NCBI GenBank assembly: GCA_023251535.1
Contig: JAHEYP010000015.1
Span: 1 to 64,000, forward strand
Origin: Bacteroidota bacterium
GTDB taxonomy: Bacteria; Bacteroidota; Bacteroidia; AKYH767-A; OLB10
Direction: 5' to 3'
DNA length: 64,000 nucleotides
Shown here piece after piece: positions 10,217 through 20,718 of the stretch. Within the stretch, counting starts at the first letter, position 1. Each line of letters begins with the position of its first letter. The notes beneath the pieces were generated by a model. That model searched no databases, was not told the origin of the DNA, and was given only the letters and a program-made list of their open reading frames with translations. The translations under genes and the position numbers were made by a program.

Positions 10217-10423
10217 ATGAAACAGGACATCGTAAAAGACCTGACTACAGACGAAATCCGAGATAAAATCAAGGAGGAGCGTGCCGGATATGTTAAAATG
10301 AAAATGGCCCACGCTGTTTCCCCGATTGAAAACCCAATGAAGCTTCGTGCTGCACGTCGTGTAGTGGCACGCTTAGAAACTGAGCTTCGTAAAAGATTGA
10401 CCCAACAACAAGCTGCCCAATAA
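10217..10423 (+). CDS. rpmC: Ribosomal protein uL29
   Basis: 68 residues, a two-helix protein at the tunnel exit next to uL23. The conserved [21 protein letters not shown] helix is present in full. Its stop codon shares one base with the first possible ATG of rpsQ, which suggests translational coupling. Confidence 0.97.
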   Translation: MKQDIVKDLTTDEIRDKIKEERAGYVKMKMAHAVSPIENPMKLRAARRVVARLETELRKRLTQQQAAQ

Positions 10424-10686
10424 TGATTATGGAAGAAAGAGCGCTTCGTAAGGAACGTATAGGTGTCGTTACTAGCACGAAAATGGATAAGTCTATTGTA
10501 GTGTCTGTAGAGAGACGTGAAAAACATCCTAAATACGGAAAATTCATCAAGAAAACCAAGAAGTTTATGGCGCATGATGACAAAAATGAGTGCGGAGTAG
10601 GTGACACCGTACGTATAATGGAAACAAGACCAATGAGCAAGCTTAAACGCTGGAGAATGGTCGAAATTTTAGAAAAAGCCAAATAA
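10423..10686 (+). CDS. rpsQ: Ribosomal protein uS17
   Basis: 87 residues from the first ATG. A second ATG two codons later (10429) gives [12 protein letters not shown] and is an equally good start. uS17 is an OB-fold protein that binds 16S helices h7 and h11 early in assembly. [29 protein letters not shown] and [15 protein letters not shown] are typical. Confidence 0.97.
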   Translation: MIMEERALRKERIGVVTSTKMDKSIVVSVERREKHPKYGKFIKKTKKFMAHDDKNECGVGDTVRIMETRPMSKLKRWRMVEILEKAK

Positions 10687-10750
10687 TCTGTATCCGGCTG
10701 TCGCGATTAATTTAAATGACAGCCATACAACCTGATAACGGACTGAGAAT

Positions 10751-11119
10751 ATGATACAGCAAGAGTCAAGGCTCGTAGTAGCCGATAATAGTGGTGCCAA
10801 AGAGGTACTGTGTATCCGTGTGCTGGGCGGAACAGCGAAGCGCTATGCATCGCTTGGAGATAAAATAGTAGTTTCTATTAAAAGCGCTATCCCTAGTGGT
10901 AACGTGAAAAAAGGAACAGTTTCCAAAGCAGTAGTGGTTCGCGTTGCCAAAGAAGTACGCCGCAACGACGGATCTTATATTCGATTCGATGATAATGCAG
11001 TAGTTCTACTGAATAATCAAGATGAAATGCGTGGTACCCGTATCTTCGGGCCCGTAGCTCGCGAATTGCGTGAAAAACAATTTATGAAAATTGTATCATT
11101 AGCACCGGAGGTGATCTAG
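10751..11119 (+). CDS. rplN: Ribosomal protein uL14
   Basis: 122 residues, full length. uL14 is a five-stranded barrel on the 50S interface and takes part in bridge B8; in other bacteria it is also the target of the silencing factor Rsf[19 protein letters not shown] and [10 protein letters not shown] are the family ends. It opens the spc section and precedes rplX by two bases. Confidence 0.98.
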   Translation: MIQQESRLVVADNSGAKEVLCIRVLGGTAKRYASLGDKIVVSIKSAIPSGNVKKGTVSKAVVVRVAKEVRRNDGSYIRFDDNAVVLLNNQDEMRGTRIFGPVARELREKQFMKIVSLAPEVI

Positions 11120-11121
11120 AA

Positions 11122-11460
11122 ATGGAACGTAAATACAATAAACAACCAAAGCTTCACATTCGCAAAGGCGATCAGGTGAAGGTACTCGCCGGAGGATCAA
11201 AAGGTCAGCAAGGTAAGGTTTTAGAGGTATTCCCTTTAACTCGTACAGCTATCGTTGAAAAGGTGAACATGGTTTCTAAACATACGAGACCAAACGCTCA
11301 GAATACTCAGGGCGGAATTATAAAACAAGAAGCTCCTATTAATATTTCGAATCTTCAAGTTATTGATCCTAAATCAGGAAAAGGAACTCGAATCGGCCGT
11401 AAATTGGTTGACGGAAAATTAGTACGTATCGCTAAAAAATCTGGGGAGGTTATCAAGTAA
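11122..11460 (+). CDS. rplX: Ribosomal protein uL24
   Basis: 112 residues. uL24 starts 50S assembly by binding 23S domain I. The KOW motif is visible at [20 protein letters not shown], and the [16 protein letters not shown] segment follows. Its stop codon overlaps the rplE start by one base (TAATG), so the two are probably coupled. Confidence 0.97.
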   Translation: MERKYNKQPKLHIRKGDQVKVLAGGSKGQQGKVLEVFPLTRTAIVEKVNMVSKHTRPNAQNTQGGIIKQEAPINISNLQVIDPKSGKGTRIGRKLVDGKLVRIAKKSGEVIK

Positions 11461-12017
11461 TGAGCTACGAACCACGTTTAAAAGCTAAATATCATAATGA
11501 TATTAAGAAGGCACTACAGGAAAAATTCCAGTACAAAAGCACAATGCAAGTGCCTCGTCTTACTAAAATCTGTTTAAATCAGGGATTAGGAGATGCTGTT
11601 GCAGATAAAAAATTAATCGAAGCAGGAATCACTGAGATGACTACCATCACAGGACAGAAAGCTGTTTCAACAAAATCACGTAAAGATATCTCTAACTTCA
11701 AGTTACGTGCAGGTGTTCCAATTGGTGTTCGTGTAACACTTCGTGGCGACAGAATGTACGAATTCCTTGATCGTTTAATCGCTGTTTCTTTACCTCGTAT
11801 CCGCGATTTCCGTGGAGTTAACGATAAAGGTTTCGATGGCCGTGGTAATTATACTTTAGGAGTTACTGAGCAAATTATCTTCCCTGAAATCGATATCGAT
11901 AAGGTGAACAAAATCCAAGGTATGGACATTACTTTCGTAACTACGGCTACTAAAGATAATGAGGCTATGGAACTATTAAAAGAGTTTGGTATTCCTTTTA
12001 AGAATCAGAATAAATAA
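11460..12017 (+). CDS. rplE: Ribosomal protein uL5
   Basis: 185 residues, full length. uL5 binds 5S rRNA and contacts P-site tRNA and uS13 across the subunit interface. [23 protein letters not shown] in the N-terminal half and the [15 protein letters not shown] segment are conserved. It lies 11 bases before rpsN. Confidence 0.98.
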   Translation: MSYEPRLKAKYHNDIKKALQEKFQYKSTMQVPRLTKICLNQGLGDAVADKKLIEAGITEMTTITGQKAVSTKSRKDISNFKLRAGVPIGVRVTLRGDRMYEFLDRLIAVSLPRIRDFRGVNDKGFDGRGNYTLGVTEQIIFPEIDIDKVNKIQGMDITFVTTATKDNEAMELLKEFGIPFKNQNK

Positions 12018-12028
12018 TCTTTCGAACG

Positions 12029-12298
12029 ATGTCAAAAGAATCGATCAAAGCGCGTGAATTGAAACGCATCCGCGCGGTTGAAAAATATGCTGAGAAGCGT
12101 AAAGAATTAAAAGAGGCAGGTGACTATGATGCTTTACAAAAGCTTCCTAGAAATGCTAGCCCTTCTAGAGTTCGCAATCGTTGTAAATTAACCGGACGTC
12201 CACGTGGATATATGCGTCAGTTCGGAATTTCAAGGGTAATGTTTAGAAAACTTGCACTTGAAGGTAAAATTGCCGGTGTAACTAAAGCTAGCTGGTAA
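12029..12298 (+). CDS. rpsN: Ribosomal protein uS14, zinc-free long form
   Basis: 89 residues. Only one Cys (in [13 protein letters not shown]) remains where the short zinc form has two CxxC pairs, so this is the long C-minus form that needs no zinc. uS14 sits in the 30S head between uS3 and uS10. The C-terminal KASW end is standard. Confidence 0.97.
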   Translation: MSKESIKARELKRIRAVEKYAEKRKELKEAGDYDALQKLPRNASPSRVRNRCKLTGRPRGYMRQFGISRVMFRKLALEGKIAGVTKASW

Positions 12299-12345
12299 TT
12301 TACCGAAGGAAATCAACTTATCTAATCCCGTTGAATTAACAATCC

Positions 12346-12747
12346 ATGTATACAGATCCTATCGCTGATTACCTTACGAGAATCCGCAACGCAGCTAAGG
12401 CCAATCACCGTGTTGTAGAGGTGCCTGCTTCTAATATGAAGAAGGAAATGACCAAAATTCTCTATGATAAAGGTTTTATTTCGAATTATAAGTTCGAAGA
12501 ATCAGAAAATAAACAAGGCTTAATCAAAATTGCCTTAAAGTATAACCCAGTTACAAAGATGCCAGCTATTAATACGATTCGTCGTGTTAGTAAACCAGGT
12601 CTTCGTAAATATGTAAACGCAGAAAAGCTTCCAAGAGTAATCAATGGTCTTGGTATCGCTATCGTTTCAACCTCTCGTGGTTTAATGACCGATAAAGAGG
12701 CACGTCAACTTCATGTTGGCGGAGAGGTAATCTGCTATGTTTCTTAA
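12346..12747 (+). CDS. rpsH: Ribosomal protein uS8
   Basis: 133 residues, full length. uS8 organises the central domain of 16S rRNA. The conserved [21 protein letters not shown] at the C-terminus is intact. In E. coli uS8 represses the spc operon by binding an mRNA mimic near rplE; I did not find an obvious mimic here. Confidence 0.98.
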   Translation: MYTDPIADYLTRIRNAAKANHRVVEVPASNMKKEMTKILYDKGFISNYKFEESENKQGLIKIALKYNPVTKMPAINTIRRVSKPGLRKYVNAEKLPRVINGLGIAIVSTSRGLMTDKEARQLHVGGEVICYVS

Positions 12748-12768
12748 TATTAAATTCAGACAAAGAAG

Positions 12769-13323
12769 ATGTCACGCGTAGGAAAACTACCCATTCAGAT
12801 ACCCGGAGGAGTACAAGTAAGTGTAAATGGCACTGAAGTATCCGTTAAAGGTCCAAAAGGCACATTAGTTCAAAAAATCGACGATGGAATCAATGTAAAT
12901 ATTGATGGATCAGTGGTCGTATTGACACGTGCAACTGAGCAGAAACGTCATCGTGCAATGCATGGTTTATACCGCGCATTAATCAATAATATGGTTACCG
13001 GTGTTTCTACAGGTTATAAAATTGAACAAGAGTTAGTCGGTGTTGGTTACCGTGCCACAAATCAAGGTAATACCCTTGACTTGGTGTTAGGTTATTCTCA
13101 CCACGTAGTGTTCGAACTACCTGAAGAAATTAAAGTAGCTACACGTCAGGATAAAGGTCAGAACCCGATCATTACCTTAGAGAGTCATGATAAGCAATTA
13201 TTAGGACAGGTTGCAGCTAAAATTAGATCACTTCGTACTCCTGAGCCTTACAAAGGAAAAGGTATTAAGTTCGTTGGTGAGACGTTACGCCGCAAAGCTG
13301 GTAAGTCAGCCTCTAAAAAATAA
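12769..13323 (+). CDS. rplF: Ribosomal protein uL6
   Basis: 184 residues made of two similar alpha/beta domains. uL6 lies near the sarcin-ricin loop and the factor-binding site. The C-terminal EPYKGKGIKFVGETLRRKAGK is the family signature. It starts 21 bases after rpsH. Confidence 0.98.
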   Translation: MSRVGKLPIQIPGGVQVSVNGTEVSVKGPKGTLVQKIDDGINVNIDGSVVVLTRATEQKRHRAMHGLYRALINNMVTGVSTGYKIEQELVGVGYRATNQGNTLDLVLGYSHHVVFELPEEIKVATRQDKGQNPIITLESHDKQLLGQVAAKIRSLRTPEPYKGKGIKFVGETLRRKAGKSASKK

Positions 13324-13359
13324 TTTCATTCAGAACCTAATTAAGTGGTTATTTGAACC

Positions 13360-13713
13360 ATGCAAGATCAAAAACTATTACGCAGGACTAAGATACGCGC
13401 TCGTATTCGTAAGTCTATAAAAGGTACTCCAGAGTGCCCTAGATTATCAATATTTCGTTCTAATAAAGCGATCTATGCACAGATAATCGATGATTTAAAA
13501 GGTCATACAATCGTTGCCGCTTCTTCAATGGAAAGTGGTGTAGATGCAAAATCAACGAAAGTTGAACAAGCTATTGCTGTAGGTAAAATTGTGGCTCAAA
13601 AAGCTGCTGCAGTTGGAGTATCAACTGTAGTATTTGATCGCGGTGGTTACTTATATCATGGCCGTGTGAAAGCTTTGGCTGATGGTGCTAGAGAAGCAGG
13701 ACTTAAATTTTAA
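13360..13713 (+). CDS. rplR: Ribosomal protein uL18
   Basis: 117 residues. uL18 binds 5S rRNA and brings it into the central protuberance with uL5. [21 protein letters not shown] near the N-terminus and [20 protein letters not shown] near the C-terminus are typical. Confidence 0.98.
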   Translation: MQDQKLLRRTKIRARIRKSIKGTPECPRLSIFRSNKAIYAQIIDDLKGHTIVAASSMESGVDAKSTKVEQAIAVGKIVAQKAAAVGVSTVVFDRGGYLYHGRVKALADGAREAGLKF

Positions 13714-13745
13714 TATTAGAAAACGTTAGACATCTTCATAATACG

Positions 13746-14261
13746 ATGATTCAGAACAGTAAACGCGTAAAGTCTACCGATACAGAACTTCACGACAAAT
13801 TGGTGGCCGTAAATCGTGTTACCAAAGTAACAAAAGGTGGTCGCGCATTCGGATTCGCAGCAATAGTTGTTGTTGGTGACGAGAAAGGAGTCGTGGGTCA
13901 TGGCCTAGGTAAAGCAAAAGAGGTATCTGATGCCGTAACTAAAGCTATCGACGATGCTAAAAAGAATTTGGTACGTGTACCAGTTCATAGAGGCACAGTT
14001 CCACATGAACAAGATGGTAAATTTGGCGGAGCTCGCGTATTCCTTAAGCCTGCCGCTCCAGGAACTGGAGTAATTGCAGGTGGTGCGATGCGTTCAGTTT
14101 TAGAAAGCGTTGGTATTACTGATGTACTTGCTAAATCGAAAGGTTCGTCAAACCCTCATAACGTGGTAAAAGCGACTATCGATGCTTTAATCAAAATGAG
14201 AGATCCTCGTGCTGTTGCATTACAAAGAGGTGTCGATCTTTCTAAAGTGTTTAACGGTTAA
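13746..14261 (+). CDS. rpsE: Ribosomal protein uS5
   Basis: 171 residues. uS5 lies at the 30S mRNA entry with uS3 and uS4 and affects decoding accuracy. The N-terminal double-stranded-RNA-binding fold has [18 protein letters not shown], and the C-terminal domain has [20 protein letters not shown]. The start chosen is the first ATG after the rplR stop. Confidence 0.98.
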   Translation: MIQNSKRVKSTDTELHDKLVAVNRVTKVTKGGRAFGFAAIVVVGDEKGVVGHGLGKAKEVSDAVTKAIDDAKKNLVRVPVHRGTVPHEQDGKFGGARVFLKPAAPGTGVIAGGAMRSVLESVGITDVLAKSKGSSNPHNVVKATIDALIKMRDPRAVALQRGVDLSKVFNG

Positions 14262-14291
14262 TTATTCGTATAAAATTCGCGCTATCTGACT

Positions 14292-14468
14292 ATGGCAAAG
14301 GTATCAATCACTCAGGTTAAAAGCGGCATCGACCGTAATGAAAACCAAAAGAGAACATTAAAGGCTTTAGGTCTTCGCATGCATAAAACAGTAGAAGTTG
14401 AAGCTACTCCGCAAATCCGCGGCATGATTGCAAAAGTGTCTCACTTAGTAACAATAGAAGAAAAATAA
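14292..14468 (+). CDS. rpmD: Ribosomal protein uL30
   Basis: 58 residues, a short gene fitting exactly between rpsE and rplO. Translation gives MAKVSITQVKSGIDRNENQK, then TLKALGLRMHKTVEVEATPQ and IRGMIAKVSHLV, the uL30 pattern of a KS.I....Q..TL..LGL segment and a GMI.KV.HLV end. uL30 lies on the 50S surface near the central protuberance and 5S rRNA. Its position between uS5 and uL15 is the standard one. Confidence 0.96.
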   Translation: MAKVSITQVKSGIDRNENQKRTLKALGLRMHKTVEVEATPQIRGMIAKVSHLVTIEEK

Positions 14469-14501
14469 TCCGGTTGTTTAAACGGGAAATATTATCTCAA
14501 T

Positions 14502-14948
14502 ATGGAATTGAATAAATTAAAGCCGGCTACAGGCGCGGTTAAAAATAGAAAAAGAATTGGTCGCGGTGCTGGATCTGGACATGGTGGAACTTCCACTCGT
14601 GGACATAAAGGTGCTGGATCACGTAGCGGTAACAGCAGAAAAATCGGCTTCGAAGGAGGTCAGATGCCTTTGCAACGTCGTCTTCCTAAATTCGGGTTCA
14701 AAAACATTAATCGTGTTGAGTATACCGGAATTAACTTAGACGTGTTACATACTTTAGCTACTGAACAATCTATCACGGATTTCACTAAGGAGCTATTCGT
14801 ATCTAAAGGTCTTGCATCGAAAAATGATCGTATCAAGATTCTTGGTCGCGGTGAATTATCTGCAAAAGTTAACGTATCAGCTCACGCATTCTCTGCTACA
14901 GCTAAAGAAGCAATTGAAAAGGTAGGCGGAACAACCGCAACTCTATAA
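14502..14948 (+). CDS. rplO: Ribosomal protein uL15
   Basis: 148 residues. uL15 is a late-assembly 50S protein with a long basic N-terminal extension, visible as KRIGRGAGSGHGGTSTRGHK. The globular C-terminal part ends in SATAKEAIEKVGG. secY follows after 6 bases, as in most bacteria. Confidence 0.98.
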   Translation: MELNKLKPATGAVKNRKRIGRGAGSGHGGTSTRGHKGAGSRSGNSRKIGFEGGQMPLQRRLPKFGFKNINRVEYTGINLDVLHTLATEQSITDFTKELFVSKGLASKNDRIKILGRGELSAKVNVSAHAFSATAKEAIEKVGGTTATL

Positions 14949-14954
14949 GCGCTT

Positions 14955-16313
14955 ATGAAGAACCTTATCCAAACACTCCGTAACATCTTCAAAATTGATG
15001 ATCTTAAAACAAGAATCGTCAATACGATGGTGTTTCTATTGGTTTACCGACTCGCAGCTCATGTGATTCTGCCGGGAGTGGACCCAACTCAACTTGCCGG
15101 TCTGAAATCTCAGACTTCAGGTGGTATTATGGGACTACTTGATATGTTTGCCGGTGGTGCATTCTCCCAAGCTTCTATCGTGGCTTTGGGTATTATGCCT
15201 TATATCTCGGCATCTATCGTTGTTCAGTTACTGGGTATTGCTGTTCCTTATTTCCAGAAACTTCAAAAAGAAGGTGAAAGCGGTCGTAAAAAATTGAACC
15301 AATTTACTCGTATCTTAACAGTTATCGTAGTAATGTTTCAAGCTCCAGGTTACTTAATTAACCTTAAGACGCAATCTCCAGGTGCTATTATCGCATATTC
15401 TAATCCTGATGTAATTTCTCCTGCTTTCTTTATGGTAATGGCAACATTAATCATTATCGCAGGTACTTTATTCGTAATGTGGTTAGGTGAGCGTATCACG
15501 GAGAAAGGAATCGGAAACGGTATCTCATTGATTATCATGACTGGTATCATCGCTAGATTGCCTTTCGCTTTGAAAGATGAGTTCTTCTCTCGTTTGAATG
15601 AGCAGGGTGGTGGATTGGTTATCTTCTTATTAGAAATTGTCGCGTTATTCGCTGTCGTTATCGCAGTTATTCTCCTTGTTCAAGGTACTCGTAAAATTCC
15701 AGTACAGTTTGCAAAGAAAATTGTTGGTAATAAACAATATGGTGGCGCTCGTCAGTATATCCCATTGAAAGTCAATGCAGCAGGTGTAATGCCTATCGTT
15801 TTTGCTCAGGCAATTATGTTCATCCCTGCTTATATCGCTCAGTTCTTCCCTGAATCAGATTCTTGGAGAGGTTTTGCAGCGAATTTAACTGACTTCCATT
15901 CTCCTCTTTACAATATCGTGTTTGCTACTTTGATTATCCTATTTACTTACTTCTATACTGCTATCGCTGTGAATCCTAGTCAGATGGCTGATGATATGAA
16001 GAAGAATGGCGGATTTATCCCAGGAGTTAAACCAGGACGTAAAACATCTGAATTTATCGATGATGTTATGTCTAAAATTACCCTTCCGGGTTCTATTTTC
16101 TTGGCTTTAGTAGCAATTCTTCCAACTTTTGCTAAAATTGCCGGAGTAAATACTAACTTTGCACAATTCTACGGTGGCACCTCATTATTGATTATTGTGG
16201 GTGTTGTATTAGATACATTACAACAAATTGAAAGTCATTTGCTAATGCGTCACTACGACGGCTTAATGAAGTCGGGTCGCATTAAAGGCCGCTCTACGCC
16301 TGCAACTGCCTAA
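14955..16313 (+). CDS. secY: Protein translocase subunit SecY
   Basis: 452 residues, full length, the channel of the Sec translocon in the inner membrane. Ten hydrophobic segments can be counted. The conserved LGIMPYISASIVVQLL (plug and TM2 region) and the cytoplasmic loops with GTRKIPVQFAKK and GGFIPGVKPGRKTSEFID, which contact SecA and the ribosome, are present. It is translated right behind rplO, the normal spc arrangement. Confidence 0.98.
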   Translation: MKNLIQTLRNIFKIDDLKTRIVNTMVFLLVYRLAAHVILPGVDPTQLAGLKSQTSGGIMGLLDMFAGGAFSQASIVALGIMPYISASIVVQLLGIAVPYFQKLQKEGESGRKKLNQFTRILTVIVVMFQAPGYLINLKTQSPGAIIAYSNPDVISPAFFMVMATLIIIAGTLFVMWLGERITEKGIGNGISLIIMTGIIARLPFALKDEFFSRLNEQGGGLVIFLLEIVALFAVVIAVILLVQGTRKIPVQFAKKIVGNKQYGGARQYIPLKVNAAGVMPIVFAQAIMFIPAYIAQFFPESDSWRGFAANLTDFHSPLYNIVFATLIILFTYFYTAIAVNPSQMADDMKKNGGFIPGVKPGRKTSEFIDDVMSKITLPGSIFLALVAILPTFAKIAGVNTNFAQFYGGTSLLIIVGVVLDTLQQIESHLLMRHYDGLMKSGRIKGRSTPATA

Positions 16314-16341
16314 TTTAGAACTTAATACACTAGCTTGAAAG

Positions 16342-17163
16342 ATGAGTGCGGGTGCTATAGTGTATAAGTCTAAAGAAGAAATAGAGTTATTAAGAATTAG
16401 TTCTTTACTTGTTGGAAAGACACTAGCTGAGGTCGCTAGTCATTTGAAACCTGGTGTTACAACCCTTGAATTGGATACAATTGCTGAGCAATTTCTCCGT
16501 GATCATGGCGCTGAACCATCGTTTAAAGGGTATCATGGATTTAAACATTCCTTATGTATTTCGGTAAATGAGGAAGTTGTTCACGGTATCCCAGGAAGCA
16601 GAGTCATCATGGATGGCGATGTGGTTTCGATCGACTGCGGTGCGTACAAAAACGGATTTCATGGAGATTCGGCTTATACGTTTCCCGTTGGTGTTGTGAA
16701 CGAAGACGTTCTGAATTTGTTACGTGTTACGAAAACTTCTTTACTGAAAGGTATCGAAAAGGCTCGCAACGGTAATAGAGTAGGTGATATTAGCGCCGCA
16801 GTTCAGGACTATGCCGAGTCATTCGGATATGGAGTTGTTCGTGAATTAGTGGGACATGGAGTTGGTAGAAAACTACATGAACGCCCCGAAGTACCGAACT
16901 ATGGTAAGAAAGGTTCTGGTCCGGTTTTAAAGGACGGAATGACAATCGCCATAGAACCCATGATTAATATGGGTGCGAGACATATTCGCCAGATGAAAGA
17001 TGGTTGGACAATCATTACACTTGATAAACAACCTGCAGCACACTTCGAACATACAATTTGTATCACGGAGAATCAACCTGATATCTTGAGCTCTTTCCAA
17101 GAAATTGAAAATGCAATTAGTAAAAATAAAAATATTACAGAGGTAGTATTAACTCTGAACTGA
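16342..17163 (+). CDS. map: Methionine aminopeptidase, type I
   Basis: 273 residues. It removes the N-terminal Met from new proteins at the ribosome exit. All five metal ligands of the pita-bread fold are in place: D98 in SIDCGAY, D109 in FHGDSAY, H172 in VGHGVG, E205 in AIEPMIN and E236 in FEHTICITE. H69 in FKHSLC fits the substrate-binding His. There is no N-terminal zinc or SH3-binding extension. The secY-map-infA order is common in Bacteroidota and Firmicutes. Confidence 0.96.
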   Translation: MSAGAIVYKSKEEIELLRISSLLVGKTLAEVASHLKPGVTTLELDTIAEQFLRDHGAEPSFKGYHGFKHSLCISVNEEVVHGIPGSRVIMDGDVVSIDCGAYKNGFHGDSAYTFPVGVVNEDVLNLLRVTKTSLLKGIEKARNGNRVGDISAAVQDYAESFGYGVVRELVGHGVGRKLHERPEVPNYGKKGSGPVLKDGMTIAIEPMINMGARHIRQMKDGWTIITLDKQPAAHFEHTICITENQPDILSSFQEIENAISKNKNITEVVLTLN

Positions 17164-17166
17164 TCT

Positions 17167-17385
17167 ATGTCAAAACAACCAGCAATCGAGCAAGACGGGA
17201 CAATTGTAGAAGCCCTATCTAACGCAACTTTCCGCGTGGAACTCGAAAACGGTCATGAGATTATAGCTCATATCTCGGGAAAAATGAGAATGAATTATAT
17301 TAAAATTCTTCCCGGAGATAAAGTGAAAGTAGAAATGTCTCCGTACGACTTGTCAAAAGGTCGTATTACATATCGATACAAATAA
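17167..17385 (+). CDS. infA: Translation initiation factor IF-1
   Basis: 72 residues, the usual length, one OB-fold domain that blocks the A site during initiation. [36 protein letters not shown] and KGRITYRYK are the family signatures. Three bases separate it from map and 38 from rpmJ. Confidence 0.98.
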   Translation: MSKQPAIEQDGTIVEALSNATFRVELENGHEIIAHISGKMRMNYIKILPGDKVKVEMSPYDLSKGRITYRYK

Positions 17386-17423
17386 CAAGGTGTGGTTAAT
17401 TCCACCGACTAGTAGAAAAGAAC

Positions 17424-17540
17424 ATGAAAGTACGCCCATCTTTGAAGAAGCGCAGCGCGGATTGTAAAATCGTTCGTCGTAAAGGCCGCCTCTATGTGAT
17501 TAACAAAAAGAATCCACGCTATAAAATGCGTCAGGGTTAA
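17424..17540 (+). CDS. rpmJ: Ribosomal protein bL36, zinc-free form
   Basis: 38 residues: [15 protein letters not shown], then [11 protein letters not shown] and [12 protein letters not shown]. The zinc form of bL36 has Cys11, Cys14, Cys27 and His33; here positions 11 and 27 are Ser and Asn and the His is replaced, leaving only Cys14, so this is a C-minus version that should not bind zinc. It lies between infA and rpsM, the usual place. It is a small protein of the 50S near the L7/L12 base. Confidence 0.96.
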   Translation: MKVRPSLKKRSADCKIVRRKGRLYVINKKNPRYKMRQG

Positions 17541-17582
17541 TCATTTACAATTAAGTCAAACACAAAGTAATTATATCCTTCA

Positions 17583-17960
17583 ATGGCTCGTATATCTGGT
17601 ATAGATTTACCAAAGAATAAAAGAGGTGAGATCGGTCTTACCTACATTTACGGAATCGGTCGTTCGTCAGCTCAGCAAATTCTAACCGAAGCAGGTGTGA
17701 GTTTTGATAAAAAAGTTCAAGAGTGGAACGACGATGAGTTAACTAAAATCCGTGTAATTATCAATGAGAATTACAAGGTAGAAGGTGCTCTTCGATCTGA
17801 GACTCAACTAAACATTAAGCGTTTGATGGACATCGGTTGCTACCGAGGCGTTCGTCATCGTTTAGGCCTTCCTGTACGTGGTCAACGTACTAAAAACAAC
17901 TGTCGTACCCGTAAAGGTAAACGTAAGACAGTTGCTAATAAAAAGAAGGTAACTAAATAA
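17583..17960 (+). CDS. rpsM: Ribosomal protein uS13
   Basis: 125 residues. uS13 is at the top of the 30S head and contacts P-site tRNA and uL5. [21 protein letters not shown] and the [16 protein letters not shown] segment with a Lys/Arg-rich tail are typical. It opens the alpha section. Confidence 0.98.
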   Translation: MARISGIDLPKNKRGEIGLTYIYGIGRSSAQQILTEAGVSFDKKVQEWNDDELTKIRVIINENYKVEGALRSETQLNIKRLMDIGCYRGVRHRLGLPVRGQRTKNNCRTRKGKRKTVANKKKVTK

Positions 17961-17998
17961 TAATTGAATTCTGATAATTAATATATCCATTCTGAAAA

Positions 17999-18388
17999 AT
18001 GGCTAAACAGACAAAAGCGGTAAAGAAAAAAATTGTAAAAGTTGAAGCGGTAGGCGAAGCGCATATCAATGCAACTTTTAACAACATCATTATCAGCTTA
18101 ACAAACTCCGCAGGACAAGTAATTTCTTGGGCATCTGCAGGAAAAATGGGATTTAGAGGTTCTAAAAAGAACACTCCTTATGCTGCTCAGCTTGCTGCTG
18201 CTGATTGTTCAAAAGTGGCTTTTGATTTAGGTCTTCGTAAAGTGAAGGTATTTGTTAAAGGACCTGGTTCTGGACGTGAGTCTGCAATCAGAACTTTACA
18301 TACTTCAGGTATCGAGGTTACTGAAATCATGGACATCACGCCAATTCCACACAATGGTTGTCGTCCTCCTAAGAAACGTAGAATCTAA
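17999..18388 (+). CDS. rpsK: Ribosomal protein uS11
   Basis: 129 residues. uS11 is on the 30S platform beside the E site. The conserved [13 protein letters not shown] and [17 protein letters not shown] ends are intact; the Asn-Gly in PHNGC is the site that becomes isoaspartate in other bacteria. The extra N-terminal Lys-rich stretch is common in this phylum. Confidence 0.98.
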   Translation: MAKQTKAVKKKIVKVEAVGEAHINATFNNIIISLTNSAGQVISWASAGKMGFRGSKKNTPYAAQLAAADCSKVAFDLGLRKVKVFVKGPGSGRESAIRTLHTSGIEVTEIMDITPIPHNGCRPPKKRRI

Positions 18389-18436
18389 TCTTAGGTAAGT
18401 TTAATTTAGTTCAAACAATACAGCGAATAAGCAACA

Positions 18437-19042
18437 ATGGCAAGATATATAGGCCCAAAAACCAGGATCTCCAGAAAATTCCGTGAGCCAATCTTCGGTC
18501 CTGATAAGAATTTCGAAAAGCGTAGTTATCCTCCTGGACAACACGGAAATAATAAAAAACGTGCAAAGGTTTCTGAGTATGCAGTTCAGTTAATGGAAAA
18601 GCAGAAAGTGAAATACATGTACGGAATTCTAGAGCGTCAGTTTGCGAAGATCTTTGATCGCGCATCACGTATGGAAGGAATCACAGGTGAGAACCTTTTA
18701 AAATTAATTGAGTCTCGTTTAGATAATGTGGTTTACCGTATGGGAATCGCACCTACACGTTCTGCAGCTCGTCAGTTAGTTGGTCACCGTCATATTACTG
18801 TTAATGGTGAAGTTGTAAATATCTCTTCTTATACTCTACGTTCTGGTGATGTTGTTGCCGTTCGTGAAAAATCTAAATCGTTACCTGCTATAAACGACTC
18901 TCTTGCTTCAAGAATGGGTAAGTATGGCTGGATCGAGTGGGATGGAAGTAAGATGGCAGGTAAGTTCCTTAACCCTCCTTCTCGTGAAGAATTAACAGAG
19001 AATATTAAGGAGCAATTAATCGTCGAATTATATTCGAAGTAA
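18437..19042 (+). CDS. rpsD: Ribosomal protein uS4
   Basis: 201 residues. uS4 nucleates 16S 5'-domain assembly and acts at the mRNA entry. The N-terminal part ([14 protein letters not shown]) has none of the Cys residues of the zinc-binding form. The S4 RNA-binding domain lies at about 90-150 with [20 protein letters not shown]. In E. coli uS4 represses the alpha operon. Confidence 0.98.
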   Translation: MARYIGPKTRISRKFREPIFGPDKNFEKRSYPPGQHGNNKKRAKVSEYAVQLMEKQKVKYMYGILERQFAKIFDRASRMEGITGENLLKLIESRLDNVVYRMGIAPTRSAARQLVGHRHITVNGEVVNISSYTLRSGDVVAVREKSKSLPAINDSLASRMGKYGWIEWDGSKMAGKFLNPPSREELTENIKEQLIVELYSK

Positions 19043-19132
19043 TCCTGAGTCTTGATTGTTGGCCACTTGGCTTCTTCAATCAACTTATAGTTCAACAGGA
19101 ATATTTAAAACTCAAAAACCACAACAGAAAAC

Positions 19133-20125
19133 ATGGCAATATTAGCTTTTCAGCAACCGGACAAAGTGATCATGAATCATGCTACCGAAACTTTCGGGCA
19201 ATTCGAGTTCCGTCCGTTAGAGCCGGGATATGGTATTACGGTTGGAAATGCATTGCGCAGAATTCTGCTAAGTTCGTTAGAAGGTTATGCTATTACTTCG
19301 GTTAAAATTTCCGGAGTAGATCATGAGTTCTCTACGATCAAAGGAGTAATCGAAGATATGACTGAGATTATCCTTAACTTAAAGCAAGTTCGTTTTAAAC
19401 GTCAAATAGAAGGTACCGAGTCTGAAAAAGTACACGTTACGGTTAATGGTAAAGAAACATTTAATGCAGGTGATATCGCAAAACATACTACCGCATTCCA
19501 AGTTCTGAATCCTGATTTCGTAATCTGTAATATGGATCCTAGTGTTAAAATTCAAATGGATGTCACTATCGAAAAAGGTAGAGGTTATGTTCCATCTGAA
19601 GAAAATAGAACTAGCACTGCTCCAATCGGAACGATCTTCCTTGATGCAATCTATACTCCAATCCGTAACGTAAAATATTTTATCGAGAACTATCGTGTCG
19701 AGCAAAAAACTGACTACGAAAAATTAGTTGTCGAAATTACTTCCGATGGCTCAATTCATCCTAAAGATGCATTGAAAGAGGCTGCAGAAATTTTGATTCA
19801 TCACTTCATGTTATTCTCTGATGAGAAAATCACGTTGGAATCAAAACCTAAGCAACCAGCTGAGGAATTGGATGAGGCTACCTTACATATGCGTCAGCTA
19901 TTGAAAACCAAATTGGTTGATATGGACTTAAGCGTTCGTGCTTTAAATTGCTTGAAAGCTGCTGATGTTGAAACGTTAGGTGACTTAGTAAGCTATACTA
20001 AGGCTGATTTATTGAAATTCAGAAACTTCGGTAAGAAATCTCTTACTGAGTTAGAAGAATTAGTTAGAAGTAAAAACCTGAGCTTCGGTATGAATGTATC
20101 GAAATATATGCTCGATAAAGATTAA
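19133..20125 (+). CDS. rpoA: RNA polymerase alpha subunit
   Basis: 330 residues. The N-terminal domain (about 1-230) dimerises and starts RNA polymerase assembly, with [21 protein letters not shown]. The C-terminal domain (about 255-320), with [20 protein letters not shown] and [13 protein letters not shown], contacts UP-element DNA and activators. A flexible linker joins them. Standard place between rpsD and rplQ. Confidence 0.98.
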   Translation: MAILAFQQPDKVIMNHATETFGQFEFRPLEPGYGITVGNALRRILLSSLEGYAITSVKISGVDHEFSTIKGVIEDMTEIILNLKQVRFKRQIEGTESEKVHVTVNGKETFNAGDIAKHTTAFQVLNPDFVICNMDPSVKIQMDVTIEKGRGYVPSEENRTSTAPIGTIFLDAIYTPIRNVKYFIENYRVEQKTDYEKLVVEITSDGSIHPKDALKEAAEILIHHFMLFSDEKITLESKPKQPAEELDEATLHMRQLLKTKLVDMDLSVRALNCLKAADVETLGDLVSYTKADLLKFRNFGKKSLTELEELVRSKNLSFGMNVSKYMLDKD

Positions 20126-20185
20126 TTTAAACATTGATAACATTCCTTGTGAAAGGAAAGTTGATAAAAGTAATTCCTATCAAAA

Positions 20186-20656
20186 ATGCGTCACGGTAAG
20201 AAAAATAACCATTTAGGCCGTAAGGAAGGTCATCGCGCAGCGATGCTCAGTAACTTGGCTATCTCTCTAATTACGCACAAGCGTATATTTACTACAGTAG
20301 CGAAAGCTAAAGCACTTCGTGTATTCGTTGAGCCAATGATTACTCGTTCAAAAGCTGATTCTACGCACTCTCGTCGTATGGTTTTCGCTGATCTACAGAA
20401 TAAAGAGGCTGTGGCTGAATTGTTCCGTGAAGTAGCTGTGAAAGTTGCTGATCGTCCGGGTGGATATACTCGTATTATCAAAACAGGTAATCGCCCAGGT
20501 GATGCTGCTGAAATGTGTATGATCGAATTAGTTGACTTCAACGAAAACTTATTGAAAGATAAGTCTTCTAAGAAAGCTGCTAAAACTACTCGCCGTCGTG
20601 GTGGTAAGAAAGCTGCACCTAAAGCAGGTGAGTCTGATTCTTCTGCTGCAGAGTAA
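20186..20656 (+). CDS. rplQ: Ribosomal protein bL17
   Basis: 156 residues, longer than the 127 of E. coli because of a Lys/Ala/Arg-rich C-terminal tail ([18 protein letters not shown]). The core [20 protein letters not shown] and [19 protein letters not shown] is standard. bL17 surrounds the tunnel exit. It is the last gene of the ribosomal run, followed 25 bases later by a terminator. Confidence 0.98.
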   Translation: MRHGKKNNHLGRKEGHRAAMLSNLAISLITHKRIFTTVAKAKALRVFVEPMITRSKADSTHSRRMVFADLQNKEAVAELFREVAVKVADRPGGYTRIIKTGNRPGDAAEMCMIELVDFNENLLKDKSSKKAAKTTRRRGGKKAAPKAGESDSSAAE

Positions 20657-20681
20657 TTCTTTCGAGCTCTATAAAATAAAT

Positions 20682-20717
20682 AAGGCTGCTTCTTAAGAGG
20701 CAGCCTTTCTTGTTTTT
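20682..20717. terminator. Intrinsic terminator between rplQ and the convergent minus-strand operon
   Basis: AAGGCTGC (20682-20689) pairs with GCAGCCTT (20700-20707) around a self-complementary TCTTAAGA loop region. Downstream on the + strand is a T-rich stretch to 20717; on the other side an A/T-rich stretch serves the minus strand. It probably ends both transcripts. Confidence 0.8.
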
Positions 20718-20718
20718 G